Shown one piece after another: positions 49,695-59,546 of a stretch of DNA of 64,000 nucleotides. A model generated the notes under the pieces. It worked only from the letters and a program-made list of their open reading frames with translations, had not been told where the DNA came from and searched no databases. The stretch spans positions 248,001 to 312,000 of the forward strand of contig NZ_BCRG01000001.1 of assembly GCF_001552475.1 (NCBI RefSeq), read 5' to 3'. Both the position numbers and the translations under genes were made by a program. The stretch is from Microbacterium oleivorans NBRC 103075 (GTDB lineage Bacteria > Actinomycetota > Actinomycetes > Actinomycetales > Microbacteriaceae). The stretch's first letter is position 1; each line of letters opens with the position of its first letter.

Positions 49695-51905
49695 ATGCAG
49701 GTTTGGCCCGGTTCCGCTTACCCCTTGGGAGCGACCTTCGACGGCAATGGGACGAACTTCGCCCTGTTCAGCGAGTGCGCTGAGAAAGTCGAACTCTGCC
49801 TGTTCGACGAGAACGGCGCGGAGACGCGCGTCGAACTCATCGACGTCGACGCGTTCGTCTGGCACGCCTACCTGCCGTCGGTGCAGCCGGGACAGCGCTA
49901 CGGCTACCGCGTGCACGGGCCCTACGACCCCGAGAACGGTCAGCGGTTCAACCCGAACAAGCTGCTCCTCGACCCGTACGCGAAGGCCGTGGACGGTCAG
50001 GTCGAATGGGACCAGTCGGTCTTCAGCTACACGTTCGGCGACCCCGACTCGACCAACGACGACGACTCGGCCGCGGCCATGATGAAGGGCGTCGTCGTCA
50101 ACCCGTACTTCGACTGGCAGGGTGACCGCCAGCCGAAGACGCCGTACGCCGAGAGCGTGATCTACGAAGCCCACGTGAAGGGCCTCACGATGACGCACCC
50201 CGACATCCCCGAGGACATCCGTGGCACCTACAGTGCCATCGCGCACCCGGTGATCATCGAACACCTCAAGAAGATCGGCGTCACGGCGCTCGAGCTCATG
50301 CCGGTGCACCAGTTCGTGAACGACTCGACGCTCCAGGAGAAGGACCTCTCCAACTACTGGGGCTACAACACGATCGCTTTCTTCGCGCCGCAGAACACCT
50401 ACTCGGCTGCGGGTGGCGTCGGCCAGCAGGTGCAGGAATTCAAGGCGATGGTGCGCGCGCTCCACGCCGCGGGCATCGAGGTCATCCTCGACGTCGTGTA
50501 CAACCACACCGCCGAGGGCAACCACATGGGTCCGACGCTGTCGATGCGCGGCATCGACAACCTCGCCTACTACCGCCTCGAAGACGATGACAAGCGCTAC
50601 TACACCGACTACACCGGCACGGGAAACAGCCTCAACGTCGGCAACCCGCACACGCTGCAGCTCATCATGGACTCCCTGCGCTACTGGGTGCTCGAGATGC
50701 ACGTCGACGGCTTCCGCTTCGACCTCGCCTCGACCCTGGCCCGCGAGTTCTACGACGTCGACCGCCTGTCGGCGTTCTTCGAGCTCGTGCAGCAGGACCC
50801 CATCGTCAGTCAGGTCAAGCTGATCGCTGAACCGTGGGACATCGGCCCCGGCGGCTATCAGGTCGGCAACTTCCCGCCGCAGTGGACGGAGTGGAACGGC
50901 AAGTACCGCGACACGGTCCGCGACTTCTGGCGCGGCGAGCCGTCGACGCTCGGTGAGTTCGCGCTCCGCCTCACGGGCTCCGCGGACCTCTACGAGCAGG
51001 ACGGCCGGTGGCCGGTGGCATCCATCAACTTCGTCACCGCCCACGACGGGTTCACCCTCCGCGACCTCGTCTCGTACAACGAGAAGCACAACGAGGCCAA
51101 CGGCGAGGACAACAACGACGGCGAATCGCACAACCGCTCGTACAACCACGGCGTCGAGGGTCCGACGGACGACTCCGACATCCTCCGGGTGCGCGCGCGT
51201 CAGCAGCGGAACTTCCTTGCGACGATGCTCCTCAGCCAAGGCGTGCCCATGATCTCGCACGGCGACGAGCTCGGCCGTACGCAGGACGGCAACAACAACG
51301 GCTACGCGCAGGACAACGAACTCACCTGGATCGACTGGACTGCGATCGACCAGCCGCTCATCGAGTTCACCTCGGTGCTCGCGCGCCTGCGCCGCGACCA
51401 CCCGACGTTCCGTCGTCGGCGCTTCTTCGACGGGCGACCTGTGCGCCGCGAGGAGGGGGCGCCGCTCCCCGACATCGCGTGGATCCGTCCGGACGGTTCG
51501 GCGATGCAGCCCGAGGATTGGGATTCTGGTTTCGGCCGCGCCGTGGGCGTCTTCCTCAACGGCGACGGCATCCGCGAGCGCGACCGCCGTGGCGAGGAGA
51601 TCCACGACCGCCACTTCTTCGTGTTCTTCAACGCGAGCGACGAGGCGATCGACTTCACCATTCCCACGGCGACCGCCAGCCCGCGCTGGGAGGTCATCGT
51701 CGACACCGCCGGCGGCGTCGACGAGATTCCGATCGTCGACCCCGGCGGCACCGTCTCGGTCGGTGGCCGGGCGCTCGTCGTCCTGCGCGACCACGAGCAG
51801 GAGACGATCGAAGTCGATTCATCGGTGGCCGCGTCCCTCTCCGCGATGACCGGGGCGATCGACGTCCCCGCGCAGGCGCAGCAGAGCGAGCTTCCGCACT
51901 CATGA
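49695..51905 (+). CDS. glgX: Glycogen debranching enzyme GlgX
   Basis: 736 residues from ATG 49695 with GGGAG upstream. A GH13_11 isoamylase-type enzyme: N-terminal CBM48-like domain ([22 protein letters not shown]), then [76 protein letters not shown] (nucleophile aspartate), [19 protein letters not shown] (acid/base) and [16 protein letters not shown]. It cuts alpha-1,6 branches of glycogen limit dextrins. Coupled to treY by ATGA; the product maltodextrins are the TreY substrate. Confidence 0.93.
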   Translation: MQVWPGSAYPLGATFDGNGTNFALFSECAEKVELCLFDENGAETRVELIDVDAFVWHAYLPSVQPGQRYGYRVHGPYDPENGQRFNPNKLLLDPYAKAVDGQVEWDQSVFSYTFGDPDSTNDDDSAAAMMKGVVVNPYFDWQGDRQPKTPYAESVIYEAHVKGLTMTHPDIPEDIRGTYSAIAHPVIIEHLKKIGVTALELMPVHQFVNDSTLQEKDLSNYWGYNTIAFFAPQNTYSAAGGVGQQVQEFKAMVRALHAAGIEVILDVVYNHTAEGNHMGPTLSMRGIDNLAYYRLEDDDKRYYTDYTGTGNSLNVGNPHTLQLIMDSLRYWVLEMHVDGFRFDLASTLAREFYDVDRLSAFFELVQQDPIVSQVKLIAEPWDIGPGGYQVGNFPPQWTEWNGKYRDTVRDFWRGEPSTLGEFALRLTGSADLYEQDGRWPVASINFVTAHDGFTLRDLVSYNEKHNEANGEDNNDGESHNRSYNHGVEGPTDDSDILRVRARQQRNFLATMLLSQGVPMISHGDELGRTQDGNNNGYAQDNELTWIDWTAIDQPLIEFTSVLARLRRDHPTFRRRRFFDGRPVRREEGAPLPDIAWIRPDGSAMQPEDWDSGFGRAVGVFLNGDGIRERDRRGEEIHDRHFFVFFNASDEAIDFTIPTATASPRWEVIVDTAGGVDEIPIVDPGGTVSVGGRALVVLRDHEQETIEVDSSVAASLSAMTGAIDVPAQAQQSELPHS

Positions 51906-54250
51906 CCGACGTTCCGAAGGCTCCGCTGTCCACCTACCGGCTGCAGATCCGGGCCGGATTCGATCTGGATGCCGCAGCCGACCTGACCGACTACCTGCGC
52001 GACCTCGGCGTGGATTGGGCCTACCTGTCGCCGATCCTGGCGGCGACGAGCGGGTCCGACCACGGCTATGACGTGATCGACCCGACCGTCGTCGACCCGG
52101 AGCGCGGCGGACCCGAGGGGCTGACACGATTCGCGTCGGCGGCACGGGCGGCGGGCCTCGGCATCCTCATCGACATCGTCCCGAACCACCAGGGCGTCTC
52201 CGATCCGCGGGCGAATCCGTGGTGGTGGGACGTCCTCTGTCAGGGGCAGGCGTCGCCGCACGCGGCGGCGTTCGACGTGAACTGGGCGCTCGGCGGGCGG
52301 CTGCGGCTGCCTGTGCTCGGGTCGGAGCTCGACGCGGCGCTCGAGGCGGGCGAGATCACGATCGATGCCGAGGCGGGCGTCGTCCGGTACTTCGACCACG
52401 AGTTCCCGCTGGCGGACGGCACCGGCGAGGGTGACGTCCGCGACGTCCTCGCGGCGCAGCACTACGAGCTGCTGTTCTGGCGCCGGGGCGACGCGGAGCT
52501 CAACTACCGGCGCTTCTTCGCCGTGACGACGCTCGCGGGCGTCCGGGTCGAGGACCCCGACGTCTTCGATGCGAGCCACGTCGAGATCGCCCGCTGGATC
52601 CGCGAGGGTCTCGCCGACGGCCTGCGCGTCGACCACCCGGACGGCCTCGCTGATCCGGGCGGGTACCTCGACCTGCTGGCGGATGCCACGAACGGCGCGT
52701 ACGTGCTCGTCGAGAAGATCCTCGAGCACGGCGAAGAGCTGCCCTCGTGGTGGGCGACCGAGGGGACGACCGGGTACGACGCGATGGCCGTCCTCGACCG
52801 CGTGCTCATCGATCCGGCCGGCGAGCGGGGCCTGACCGCGCTCGACTCCGAGCTGCGCGGCGGCGGGGAAGCCGACTACGCCGACATGATGCACGAGGCG
52901 AAGCTGTCGTGGGCGACCGACGGTCTCCACGCCGAGGTGCTGCGCCTCGCCGCTCTCGTCCCCGACGCGGAGCGCGGCGGAGCCTCCGACGAGCAGTGGC
53001 TCGACGCGCTCGCCGAGCTCCTTACGGTGTTCCCGGTCTACCGCGCGTACCTTCCGGCCGGAGCCGAGCACCTCGACGACGCGGTTGCGCTGGCTTCCGC
53101 CCGGCGCCCCGAGCTCGTCGACGCTTTCACGGCGATCGCGGCCCGCCTGGTCGCCGGACCGGAGAGCGAGTTCACGCGACGATTCATGCAGTCGACGGGA
53201 CCCGTCATGGCGAAGGGCGTCGAGGACACGACGTTCTACCGCTACACCCGGCTCGGCACGCTCACCGAGGTGGGCGGCGACCCGACGGAGTGGGCGGTCG
53301 ACGTCGACGGGTTCCATGCGGCATCCGCTCATCGCCAGGCCTCATGGCCGGCGGCGATGACGTCGCTGTCGACCCACGACACGAAGCGCAGCGAGGACGT
53401 CCGCACCCGCCTGTCGGTGCTCGCCGAGATCCCCGACCGCTGGGCCGAGGTGCTCGGCGAGCTCCGCGGAGTGGCTTCCACCGGTGACGGGCCGTTCGAC
53501 AACCTGCTCTGGCAGGCGATCGTCGGCGCGTGGCCCGCGAGCCGTGAGCGGCTGCACGCCTACGCCGAGAAGGCGTCGCGCGAGGCCGGGAACAGCACGA
53601 CCTGGTCCGACCCCGACGAGGCGTTCGAAGAGAAGATGCACGCTCTCGTGGACGCGGCGTTCGGTGACGCGCGGACCATCGTCGAGGAGTTCGTCGACGA
53701 GATCACCCCGCTCGGCCGCTCCAACTCGCTGTCGCTCAAGCTGCTGCAGCTGGCGGGCCCGGGAGTTCCCGACGTCTACCAGGGCACCGAGCTCTGGGAC
53801 CACTCGCTCGTCGACCCCGACAACCGCCGCGAGATCGACTTCGCCGAGCGTCGCCGCTTGCTCGGACGGCTCGACGAGGGGTGGAAGCCGCCCGTCGACG
53901 CGTCGGGCGCGGCAAAGCTGCTCGTGGTGTCGCGGACGCTGCGGCTGAAGCGCGACCATCCCGAGCTGTTCACGCGGTACACGCCGATGACCGTCGTCGG
54001 GGAGGCCGTGGATCACGCGGTCGCCTTCGACCGCGGTGGCGTCGTCGCTGTCGCGACGCGCCTGCCCGCAGGGCTCGCCGCCCGCGGTGGCTGGGGCGAC
54101 ACCGAGGTGCTGAGCCACCACGGCGCCGCGGTCGACGTGTTGACGGGGCGCCGCTTCGAGGGCGGGCGCCTCCGTCTGGCCGACCTGCTGGACACCTACC
54201 CCGTCGCGCTGCTCGCGCCGGCGGACGTCATCGAGGGGAACGCATCGTGA
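51902..54250 (+). CDS. treY: Maltooligosyl trehalose synthase
   Basis: 782 residues from ATG 51902. GH13_26 features: [90 protein letters not shown] (nucleophile region), [15 protein letters not shown] (acid/base), [19 protein letters not shown] and [18 protein letters not shown]. It turns the reducing-end alpha-1,4 bond of maltodextrins into the alpha,alpha-1,1 bond of trehalose. It overlaps treZ by four bases. Confidence 0.94.
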   Translation: MTDVPKAPLSTYRLQIRAGFDLDAAADLTDYLRDLGVDWAYLSPILAATSGSDHGYDVIDPTVVDPERGGPEGLTRFASAARAAGLGILIDIVPNHQGVSDPRANPWWWDVLCQGQASPHAAAFDVNWALGGRLRLPVLGSELDAALEAGEITIDAEAGVVRYFDHEFPLADGTGEGDVRDVLAAQHYELLFWRRGDAELNYRRFFAVTTLAGVRVEDPDVFDASHVEIARWIREGLADGLRVDHPDGLADPGGYLDLLADATNGAYVLVEKILEHGEELPSWWATEGTTGYDAMAVLDRVLIDPAGERGLTALDSELRGGGEADYADMMHEAKLSWATDGLHAEVLRLAALVPDAERGGASDEQWLDALAELLTVFPVYRAYLPAGAEHLDDAVALASARRPELVDAFTAIAARLVAGPESEFTRRFMQSTGPVMAKGVEDTTFYRYTRLGTLTEVGGDPTEWAVDVDGFHAASAHRQASWPAAMTSLSTHDTKRSEDVRTRLSVLAEIPDRWAEVLGELRGVASTGDGPFDNLLWQAIVGAWPASRERLHAYAEKASREAGNSTTWSDPDEAFEEKMHALVDAAFGDARTIVEEFVDEITPLGRSNSLSLKLLQLAGPGVPDVYQGTELWDHSLVDPDNRREIDFAERRRLLGRLDEGWKPPVDASGAAKLLVVSRTLRLKRDHPELFTRYTPMTVVGEAVDHAVAFDRGGVVAVATRLPAGLAARGGWGDTEVLSHHGAAVDVLTGRRFEGGRLRLADLLDTYPVALLAPADVIEGNAS

Positions 54251-55962
54251 TCGAGGTCTGGGCTCCGCGTGTCGAGCGGGTGCGGCTGCGTCGCCCGGGT
54301 CACGACGACCTCGCGCTGACCGCGGCCGGCGACGACTGGTGGCGTGCCGACGTCGCACTCCAGGACGGCGATGAGTACGGCTTCGTCCTGGGCGACGGCG
54401 ATGACGTGCGTCCCGACCCGCGCTCGCGGCGTCAGCCCCGGGGCGTGCACGACGTGTCGGCGTGGTTCGACGCGGCATCCTTCGACTGGTCCGACGAGTC
54501 CTGGACCGGCCGCCAGCTCGCGGGCGGACTCATCTACGAGCTGCACCTCGGGACGTTCACCCCCGAGGGCACGCTGGATGCCGCCATCGACCGGTTCGAT
54601 CACCTGATCGACATCGGCGTGACGCACATCGAGCTGCTGCCCGTGAACGCCTTCAACGGGACTCACAACTGGGGCTACGACGGCGTCCTCTGGTACGCCG
54701 TGCAGGAGACCTACGGGGGTCCTGCGGCCTACCAGCGGTTCGTGGATGCCGCGCACGCGGCAGGTCTCGCCGTCATCCAGGACGTCGTCTACAACCACCT
54801 CGGGCCCAGCGGCAACTACCTGCCGGAGTACGGCCCGTACCTGCGCGACGGCTCCCGCAACACATGGGGCGACAGCCTCAACCTCGATGAGGAGGCCGTC
54901 CGGTCCTTCATCGTGGAGAACGCGCTCATGTGGATGCGCGACTTCCACGTCGACGGGCTCCGTCTCGACGCCGTGCACGCGCTGCACGAGTCCGGCTCGC
55001 ACCCGGTGCACATCCTGCAAGAGATCGCGGAGCGGACCGATGCGCTCAGCTCGCACGTCGGTCGGCCGTTGACGCTCATCGCCGAGAGCGACCTGAACGA
55101 CCCCATCATGTTCCTGCCGCGCGAAGCCGGCGGGTACGGTCTCGCAGCGCAGTGGTCGGACGACTGGCATCACGCCGTCCACGTGGCGCTGACCGAAGAA
55201 GCCGTCGGCTACTACGAGGACTTCGCCGACCCGGAGGCCCTGCCGAAGGTCTGGACGAAGGGTTTCTATCACGACGGGACGCACTCGTCCTTCCGCGAGC
55301 GTGACCACGGCAAGCCGGTGCCCGACGAGTCGGCATCCTGGCGCCTCGTCACATACGCGCAGGACCACGATCAGGTCGGCAACCGCGCGGCGGGAGATCG
55401 CCTGACGGCGACGCTGTCGACCGACCGGCTGGCCGTCGCGGCGGTCCTGACGCTGACCGCACCGGGCACCCCCATGCTGTTCATGGGAGAGGAGTGGGGC
55501 GCGTCGACCCCGTGGCAGTTCTTCACCTCGCACCCCGAGCCCGAGCTCGCCGAGGCGACCGCGAAGGGACGCATCGCGGAGTTCGTGAAGATGGGCTGGG
55601 ACGAGAGCATCGTGCCGCATCCCAACGATCCCGAGACGTTCCAGCGGTCGAAGCTCGACTGGTCCGAAGTCTCCCAGGGCGATCACGCCCGCCTGCTCGA
55701 CCTGTACCGGCAGCTCGCGCGACTGCGCCGTGAGCGTCCCGAGCTGACGCATCCGGGCCCCGGTGGTCGGGATGCCGAGGTGGTGCCCTCGTCGTCCGGT
55801 CGCCGGTACGTGCTGCGCCGCGGTGCCGCACGGGTCGTCGTGAACCTGACCTCGGAGCCGTGGGAGGTGCCCGCCGGAGACGTCTGGATCGCGTCGGTCG
55901 AGCCGACCGTCCGCGGCGACACGCTCGTGGTCGCACCGGAGTCGGCGGTCGTCGTCGGCTGA
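54247..55962 (+). CDS. treZ: Maltooligosyl trehalose trehalohydrolase
   Basis: 571 residues from GTG 54247. Short N-terminal CBM48-like domain ([18 protein letters not shown]), then GH13_10 motifs: [95 protein letters not shown] (nucleophile), [12 protein letters not shown] (acid/base), [11 protein letters not shown], and [21 protein letters not shown]. It releases free trehalose from maltooligosyl trehalose. Third gene of glgX-treY-treZ; together they convert glycogen to trehalose for osmotic and desiccation tolerance. Confidence 0.94.
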   Translation: MIEVWAPRVERVRLRRPGHDDLALTAAGDDWWRADVALQDGDEYGFVLGDGDDVRPDPRSRRQPRGVHDVSAWFDAASFDWSDESWTGRQLAGGLIYELHLGTFTPEGTLDAAIDRFDHLIDIGVTHIELLPVNAFNGTHNWGYDGVLWYAVQETYGGPAAYQRFVDAAHAAGLAVIQDVVYNHLGPSGNYLPEYGPYLRDGSRNTWGDSLNLDEEAVRSFIVENALMWMRDFHVDGLRLDAVHALHESGSHPVHILQEIAERTDALSSHVGRPLTLIAESDLNDPIMFLPREAGGYGLAAQWSDDWHHAVHVALTEEAVGYYEDFADPEALPKVWTKGFYHDGTHSSFRERDHGKPVPDESASWRLVTYAQDHDQVGNRAAGDRLTATLSTDRLAVAAVLTLTAPGTPMLFMGEEWGASTPWQFFTSHPEPELAEATAKGRIAEFVKMGWDESIVPHPNDPETFQRSKLDWSEVSQGDHARLLDLYRQLARLRRERPELTHPGPGGRDAEVVPSSSGRRYVLRRGAARVVVNLTSEPWEVPAGDVWIASVEPTVRGDTLVVAPESAVVVG

Positions 55963-55987
55963 CCCGCTCCTCGTTCCCTGCTCGCCG

Positions 55988-56036
55988 TTCCCCTGTCGCA
56001 ACACGCCGCACGGCGCTGCCGATCGCGACAGGGGAA
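55988..56036. repeat. REP-like palindromic element, copy 2
   Basis: TTCCCCTGTCGC (55988-55999), a 25-nt loop, then GCGACAGGGGAA (56025-56036), extended by GCCG/CGGC to a perfect 16-bp stem (55984-56040). Same size and related loop as the inverted copy at 49036-49084. It may end the tre operon. Confidence 0.75.
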
Positions 56037-56084
56037 CGGCCGCGCGAACCTGTCAAGAGGTCGCTGCCGAGGCGGGGTAGGTCG

Positions 56085-56090
56085 TACCGT
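56085..56090 (+). promoter_or_regulatory. Leaderless promoter of the TspO-like gene
   Basis: TACCGT, exactly six bases (GGCCCG), then ATG 56097; no ribosome site. Confidence 0.55.
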
Positions 56091-56096
56091 GGCCCG

Positions 56097-56918
56097 ATGA
56101 CGAGCTCCACCGCATCCCGTTCCTCTGACCTCACCCGCCAGATCGTCGTCATCTCGGCCGTGTCGTTCATGCTCGTCGCCGCCCTGTTCGGGGCGGGTGT
56201 GCTCGGCGGGACGCCCGTGCAGGACGTGCAGGACGGCGCACTCTCGGCGACGTCCACGGTGCTCGCTCCCGCAGCCCAGGCATTCTCGATCTGGAGCGTC
56301 ATCTACCTCTTCATGATCGCGTACACGATCTGGCAGGCGCTCCCGTCGCAGCGCGGCAGCGACCGTCAGCGGAAGGCCGGCTACCCGATCGCCCTGACCG
56401 CCGTGCTCAACGGCTTCTGGCTGCTGGCCGCGCAGTACACGACGCTCCTCGTCACCGTCGTGACGATCGTCGCCCTCCTCGTCGCGCTGGGCTGGACCAT
56501 CCGCATCCTCGTGCTGAACCCGCCGCGATCTTTCGCGGAGACCTTCTTCACCGACGTCACCGTCGGCTTGCACTTGGGCTGGGTCACGCTCGCCACCGTC
56601 GCCAACGTGACCGCGTGGCTCACCGCGGAGGTCGCGCCGAAGTCGTGGGGTGACGCAGCCACCGCGTGGGGCATCGCCGTCATCGTCGTGGTGGTCCTGA
56701 TCGCCGCCTCGAGCGCGATCGGCACCCGGGGCCGCCTCGCACCCGCCCTCGCCTCGGCGTGGGGGCTGTTGTGGATCGGCATCGGCCGGTTCGCGACCGA
56801 GCCCCAGTCCACCCCGATCGCGATCGTGGCGTGGATCGCGGCCGCGATCGTCGTCATCGTGCCGCTCGTCCTCTGGGCCCGCGGTCGCCGCGGCGAACTC
56901 GCGTTCGCCCCCAGCTGA
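56097..56918 (+). CDS. TspO/MBR-related membrane protein
   Basis: 273 residues from ATG 56097. About seven hydrophobic segments run the length (VVISAVSFMLVAALFGAGVLGG; FSIWSVIYLFMIAYTIWQAL; YPIALTAVLNGFWLLAAQY; LLVTVVTIVALLVALGWTI; VGLHLGWVTLATVANVTAWL; AWGIAVIVVVVLIAASSAIG; TPIAIVAWIAAAIVVIVPLVLW). The FSIWSVIY and LGWVTLATVANVTAWL segments resemble the long, TspO-related 'tryptophan-rich sensory protein' group of actinobacteria and plants. Ligand and function are unknown. Single gene with leaderless promoter, convergent with 56931. Confidence 0.65.
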   Translation: MTSSTASRSSDLTRQIVVISAVSFMLVAALFGAGVLGGTPVQDVQDGALSATSTVLAPAAQAFSIWSVIYLFMIAYTIWQALPSQRGSDRQRKAGYPIALTAVLNGFWLLAAQYTTLLVTVVTIVALLVALGWTIRILVLNPPRSFAETFFTDVTVGLHLGWVTLATVANVTAWLTAEVAPKSWGDAATAWGIAVIVVVVLIAASSAIGTRGRLAPALASAWGLLWIGIGRFATEPQSTPIAIVAWIAAAIVVIVPLVLWARGRRGELAFAPS

Positions 56919-56930
56919 GCGCGGCGGCGG

Positions 56931-57656
56931 TCAGAACGAGGCGGCGAAGCGTCGCAACAGCCGCTGCGGCTCGTCGAGATCCGCGGCCATCACGCGCGCC
57001 GCAACGAGGTCGTACTCGTCGGCGTCGAAGTAGCCGTGGTTGCGGTAGATCGTCATGCGCTCGGTGAACGCGACCCCGGTGGGCTCCGGGTGGAACTGCG
57101 TCGCATACAGGCGCTCGCCCAGCCGGTAGGCCTGCACGGGGCAGTCGTCGTTCGTCGCGAGGAGGACCGCGCCCTCGGGTAACCGCGCGATCGCCTCCTT
57201 GTGAGCCGTCAACGCGGTGAACTCCGCGTCGAGCGCGCCGAACAGCGGGTCGTGACGGCCGTCTTCGGTGAGACGGATGCCGGTGGGCCCGGTGTCCTCC
57301 GGGTGATCGCGCGTGACCTCGCCACCGAGGGCCCGGGAGGCGACACCGATACCGAAGCACGTGAACAGCGCCGTCGTACGACCGGCGGCGGCGGCTTCGG
57401 CGACCGCGCCGAGACCTGCTTCGATGCGGAACTGCTCCGGGGGCTTCGCGTCTTCGGGGTCGGTCGTGTTGAAGGGGCTCCCGCCGACGACGAAACCTCG
57501 CCAGCGCGTGAACGCGTCAACGGGGAGGTCGTCCTCGACGAGGTTCCACCGCTCGAGGCCGCTCTCGCCGGTGCCCATGGCCTGGTGGAACGACGCATAC
57601 TCGCCGTCCGCGGCATCCACCTGCGGGCGAACGCACAGATAGACGAGCGGAGCCAT
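56931..57656 (-). CDS. Class I glutamine amidotransferase-like protein
   Basis: 241 residues from ATG 57656 (leaderless: TAGACT, six bases, ATG). The triad is complete: TTALFTCFGIGVASRALGG with the nucleophilic cysteine near residue 100, and YATQFHPEPTG with His and Glu near 192. RGFVVGGSPFNTTD forms the oxyanion region. It resembles stand-alone GuaA-type amidotransferases that hydrolyse gamma-glutamyl or similar bonds. No synthase partner is adjacent, so the reaction is unknown. Confidence 0.8.
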   Translation of the reverse strand: MAPLVYLCVRPQVDAADGEYASFHQAMGTGESGLERWNLVEDDLPVDAFTRWRGFVVGGSPFNTTDPEDAKPPEQFRIEAGLGAVAEAAAAGRTTALFTCFGIGVASRALGGEVTRDHPEDTGPTGIRLTEDGRHDPLFGALDAEFTALTAHKEAIARLPEGAVLLATNDDCPVQAYRLGERLYATQFHPEPTGVAFTERMTIYRNHGYFDADEYDLVAARVMAADLDEPQRLLRRFAASF

Positions 57657-57662
57657 TCCTCG

Positions 57663-57668
57663 AGTCTA
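57663..57668 (-). promoter_or_regulatory. Leaderless promoter of amidotransferase gene
   Basis: On the minus strand TAGACT is followed by exactly six bases (CGAGGA) and ATG 57656. Confidence 0.55.
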
Positions 57669-57698
57669 AATGCCCGATCGGAGGCCGAACGCCGCGTG

Positions 57699-58421
57699 TC
57701 AGCGCGACGAGTTCGAGGTGCGCCCCCGCACGATGCCCACGAAGGTGTCGACGTGCTCGCTGGCGCCCTCGACCGGCCAGGCCAGTGCAACGACGGATGC
57801 CGGGGCCCCCGTGAGCGGGCGGAACGTCACGTCCTTGCGATGGTGCAGTCGCGCGAGTGACATCGGCACGATGACGATCCCGACGCCGGTCGCGACCGTC
57901 TCGACGGCGTCGCCCGTCGTCCCGGGCGCCGTGAACCGCGGTGGCTCGGTGCCCGGGGCGTCGAAGGAGAGCACGTCGTCACGCGGCACGATGCGGACCT
58001 CGCCGGCGAGGTCGTCGAGAGCGAGGTCATCCGCAGCGGTCAGGTGCGAGTCCACGGAGCAGACGACGACCGGCGTCTCCTCGTACAGCGGGATCACGTG
58101 GAGGCCGTCGCGGTCGATCGGCAGACGAACGATCGCTGCGTCGACGTTACCGCGCGCGACGGCGTCGCGCTGACCCGCCACGGTGAGTGGGACGAGTTCG
58201 AGGGCGATCCGCGGCATCCGCGTCTTCCAGGTGTCGATCCATTTGCCCGGGGTCGCGCCGGGGATGGCTCCCAGGCGGAACGGCCCATATGACGGGGGAG
58301 GCGTGGCGGGGTCGTTCCGGAGGTTCTGCGCGGGCTTCGCCTTCGGCTTTGCTGCGACGGCGCGAGACCGGGCCGGAGCGGGACGACTGCCCTTGCGCTG
58401 GGGTCCGCCGCGTGTCGCCAT
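57699..58421 (-). CDS. LysR-type effector domain without HTH, basic N-terminal tail
   Basis: 240 residues from ATG 58421; TACGCT plus seven bases precedes it, so it is close to leaderless. Residues 1-40 are lysine/arginine/proline/alanine-rich (RGGPQRKGSRPAPARSR, AVAAKPKAKPAQNLR). The rest is a LysR substrate-binding domain: PFRLGAIPGATPGKWIDTWKTRMPRIALELVPLTVAGQRDAVARGNVDAAIVRLPID, ETPVVVCSVDSHLTAADDLALDDLAGE, and VATGVGIVIVPMSLARLHHRKDVTFRPL. The winged-helix domain that should precede it is absent and no upstream frame encodes one. It may bind a ligand and act by protein contact, or bind nucleic acid through its basic tail. Confidence 0.75.
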   Translation of the reverse strand: MATRGGPQRKGSRPAPARSRAVAAKPKAKPAQNLRNDPATPPPSYGPFRLGAIPGATPGKWIDTWKTRMPRIALELVPLTVAGQRDAVARGNVDAAIVRLPIDRDGLHVIPLYEETPVVVCSVDSHLTAADDLALDDLAGEVRIVPRDDVLSFDAPGTEPPRFTAPGTTGDAVETVATGVGIVIVPMSLARLHHRKDVTFRPLTGAPASVVALAWPVEGASEHVDTFVGIVRGRTSNSSR

Positions 58422-58449
58422 GCCTGTCAGCGTAGCCGCGCCGCGCGGC

Positions 58450-58971
58450 TCAGCAGGTGCCCCATCGGCCGGCGTGTGCTGCGCGGGCAGCGGCCTCGAC
58501 GCCGGCGAACTGCTCGGCGTAGCGAATGTTGGGCGGGATGCGGAGCGTCTCTGCGTGCCCCTCGGCGACGAGCGACTCGTTGATGAAGTCACCGTCGTCA
58601 GTCCACAGGTAGCGGAGCGCACGGTCGTAGCGATCCGTCGGCTCGCGGTCGGCCGTGGCCCAGATGCGATCACCCTCGGGGGCGAGGTTGCGGAGGCGAT
58701 CTTTGGCGGCATCCGCTCCGCACTCGGGTGAGGGCCTGAGCTCAGGGGTGTCGATGCCGATCAGACGGATCCGGAGTCGGTCCCCGCCGTCACGCGCAAT
58801 GAGGGTGTCACCGTCGACGACCCGTTCCACCGTGTACGCGACTGCCCCGGTGGGGATGTCATCCGTTGGCGTCCCTCGGAGAGTGGATGCCGCGGCCCAC
58901 AGGCCTGCGAGCAGGAGCGCCCCCACGAAGCCTGCGATCACCGAACGGGAGGTTCGGCGCGGAGTCGTCAC
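58450..58971 (-). CDS. Membrane-anchored or secreted thermonuclease (SNase) family protein
   Basis: 173 residues from GTG 58971, leaderless. Residues 8-28 form a signal anchor (RSVIAGFVGALLLAGLWAAA). The OB-fold SNase domain follows: VERVVDGDTLIARDGGDRLRIRLIGIDTPELRPSPECGADA contains the calcium aspartates, catalytic Arg (RLIGIDTPE) and Glu, and TDRYDRALRYLWTDDGDFINESLVAEGHAE contains the second arginine. It should cut DNA or RNA outside the cytoplasmic membrane using calcium. Confidence 0.85.
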   Translation of the reverse strand: MTTPRRTSRSVIAGFVGALLLAGLWAAASTLRGTPTDDIPTGAVAYTVERVVDGDTLIARDGGDRLRIRLIGIDTPELRPSPECGADAAKDRLRNLAPEGDRIWATADREPTDRYDRALRYLWTDDGDFINESLVAEGHAETLRIPPNIRYAEQFAGVEAAARAAHAGRWGTC

Positions 58972-58977
58972 CCGTGG

Positions 58978-58983
58978 ATGCTA
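58978..58983 (-). promoter_or_regulatory. Leaderless promoter of the thermonuclease gene
   Basis: On the minus strand TAGCAT is followed by exactly six bases (CCACGG) and GTG 58971. Confidence 0.55.
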
Positions 58984-59040
58984 ACGGCGGGCACGGACGT
59001 CGGCCCGACCGCGTGGGCGACCGAGCCTGGGTCCCCGGGA

Positions 59041-59448
59041 TCAGGCAGCGAGGCGAAGTCCGCGGCGGTCGGTGGCGACGCGCTCCCCGTCAGGGATGCT
59101 CTCGTCGTCGCCGATCAGGGATTCGCTCGCGACGCGCGCGCCGGCGCCGACGAAGCACCGCACGCCGATCTTCGCGCCGGCGCCGATCGACGCTCCCGCT
59201 CCGATGTGCGCGTGCGGGGCGATCTCGACGTTCGGGCCGATGATCGCGTCCGGTTCGATCCAGACGCCGCGGCCGATGCGCGCACCCGCTGCGATCTGTG
59301 CCCGGGGTTCGACGTAGCTGCCTGCGTCAACGATCGCGCTGGGGTGCACCTTGGCACCGTTCGCGATCAAGCCACGTCCGTTGGCGTGCTTGCGGTAACG
59401 CAGCGTCTCGCCTCGGTCGTTCTCGATGTCGATGTAGTTCTTGCCCAC
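59041..59448 (-). CDS. Left-handed beta-helix (hexapeptide repeat) protein
   Basis: 135 residues from GTG 59448, chosen for the strong AAGGAGG site directly upstream. Residues about 30-110 are hexapeptide repeats ([LIV]GxGxxI type): LIANGAKVHPSAIVDAGSYV, AQIAAGARIGRGVWIEPDAIIGPNVEIAPHAHIGAGASIGAGAKIGVRCFVGAGARV. This gives roughly five coils of a left-handed beta-helix. It is shorter than known acyltransferases of this fold and lacks an evident catalytic histidine with an inserted loop, so it may be a structural or metal-binding trimer rather than an enzyme. Function unknown. Confidence 0.7.
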   Translation of the reverse strand: MGKNYIDIENDRGETLRYRKHANGRGLIANGAKVHPSAIVDAGSYVEPRAQIAAGARIGRGVWIEPDAIIGPNVEIAPHAHIGAGASIGAGAKIGVRCFVGAGARVASESLIGDDESIPDGERVATDRRGLRLAA

Positions 59449-59534
59449 GGGAATCCTCCTTGGCGGATACAACGTCCCACAAGGCATTTCATTCCCATCC
59501 GGCACCCGAAATCATGGGGTTGACCGCGGCTGGG

Positions 59535-59540
59535 TAACCT
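59535..59540 (+). promoter_or_regulatory. Leaderless promoter of the yitT gene
   Basis: TAACCT, exactly six bases (GATTCG), then GTG 59547; no ribosome site. Confidence 0.55.
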
Positions 59541-59546
59541 GATTCG

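Noticed and set aside
59520..59540. TTGACC at 59520 as the -35 of the yitT promoter
   Set aside because: The spacing to TAACCT is only nine bases, too short for a sigma-70-type promoter.
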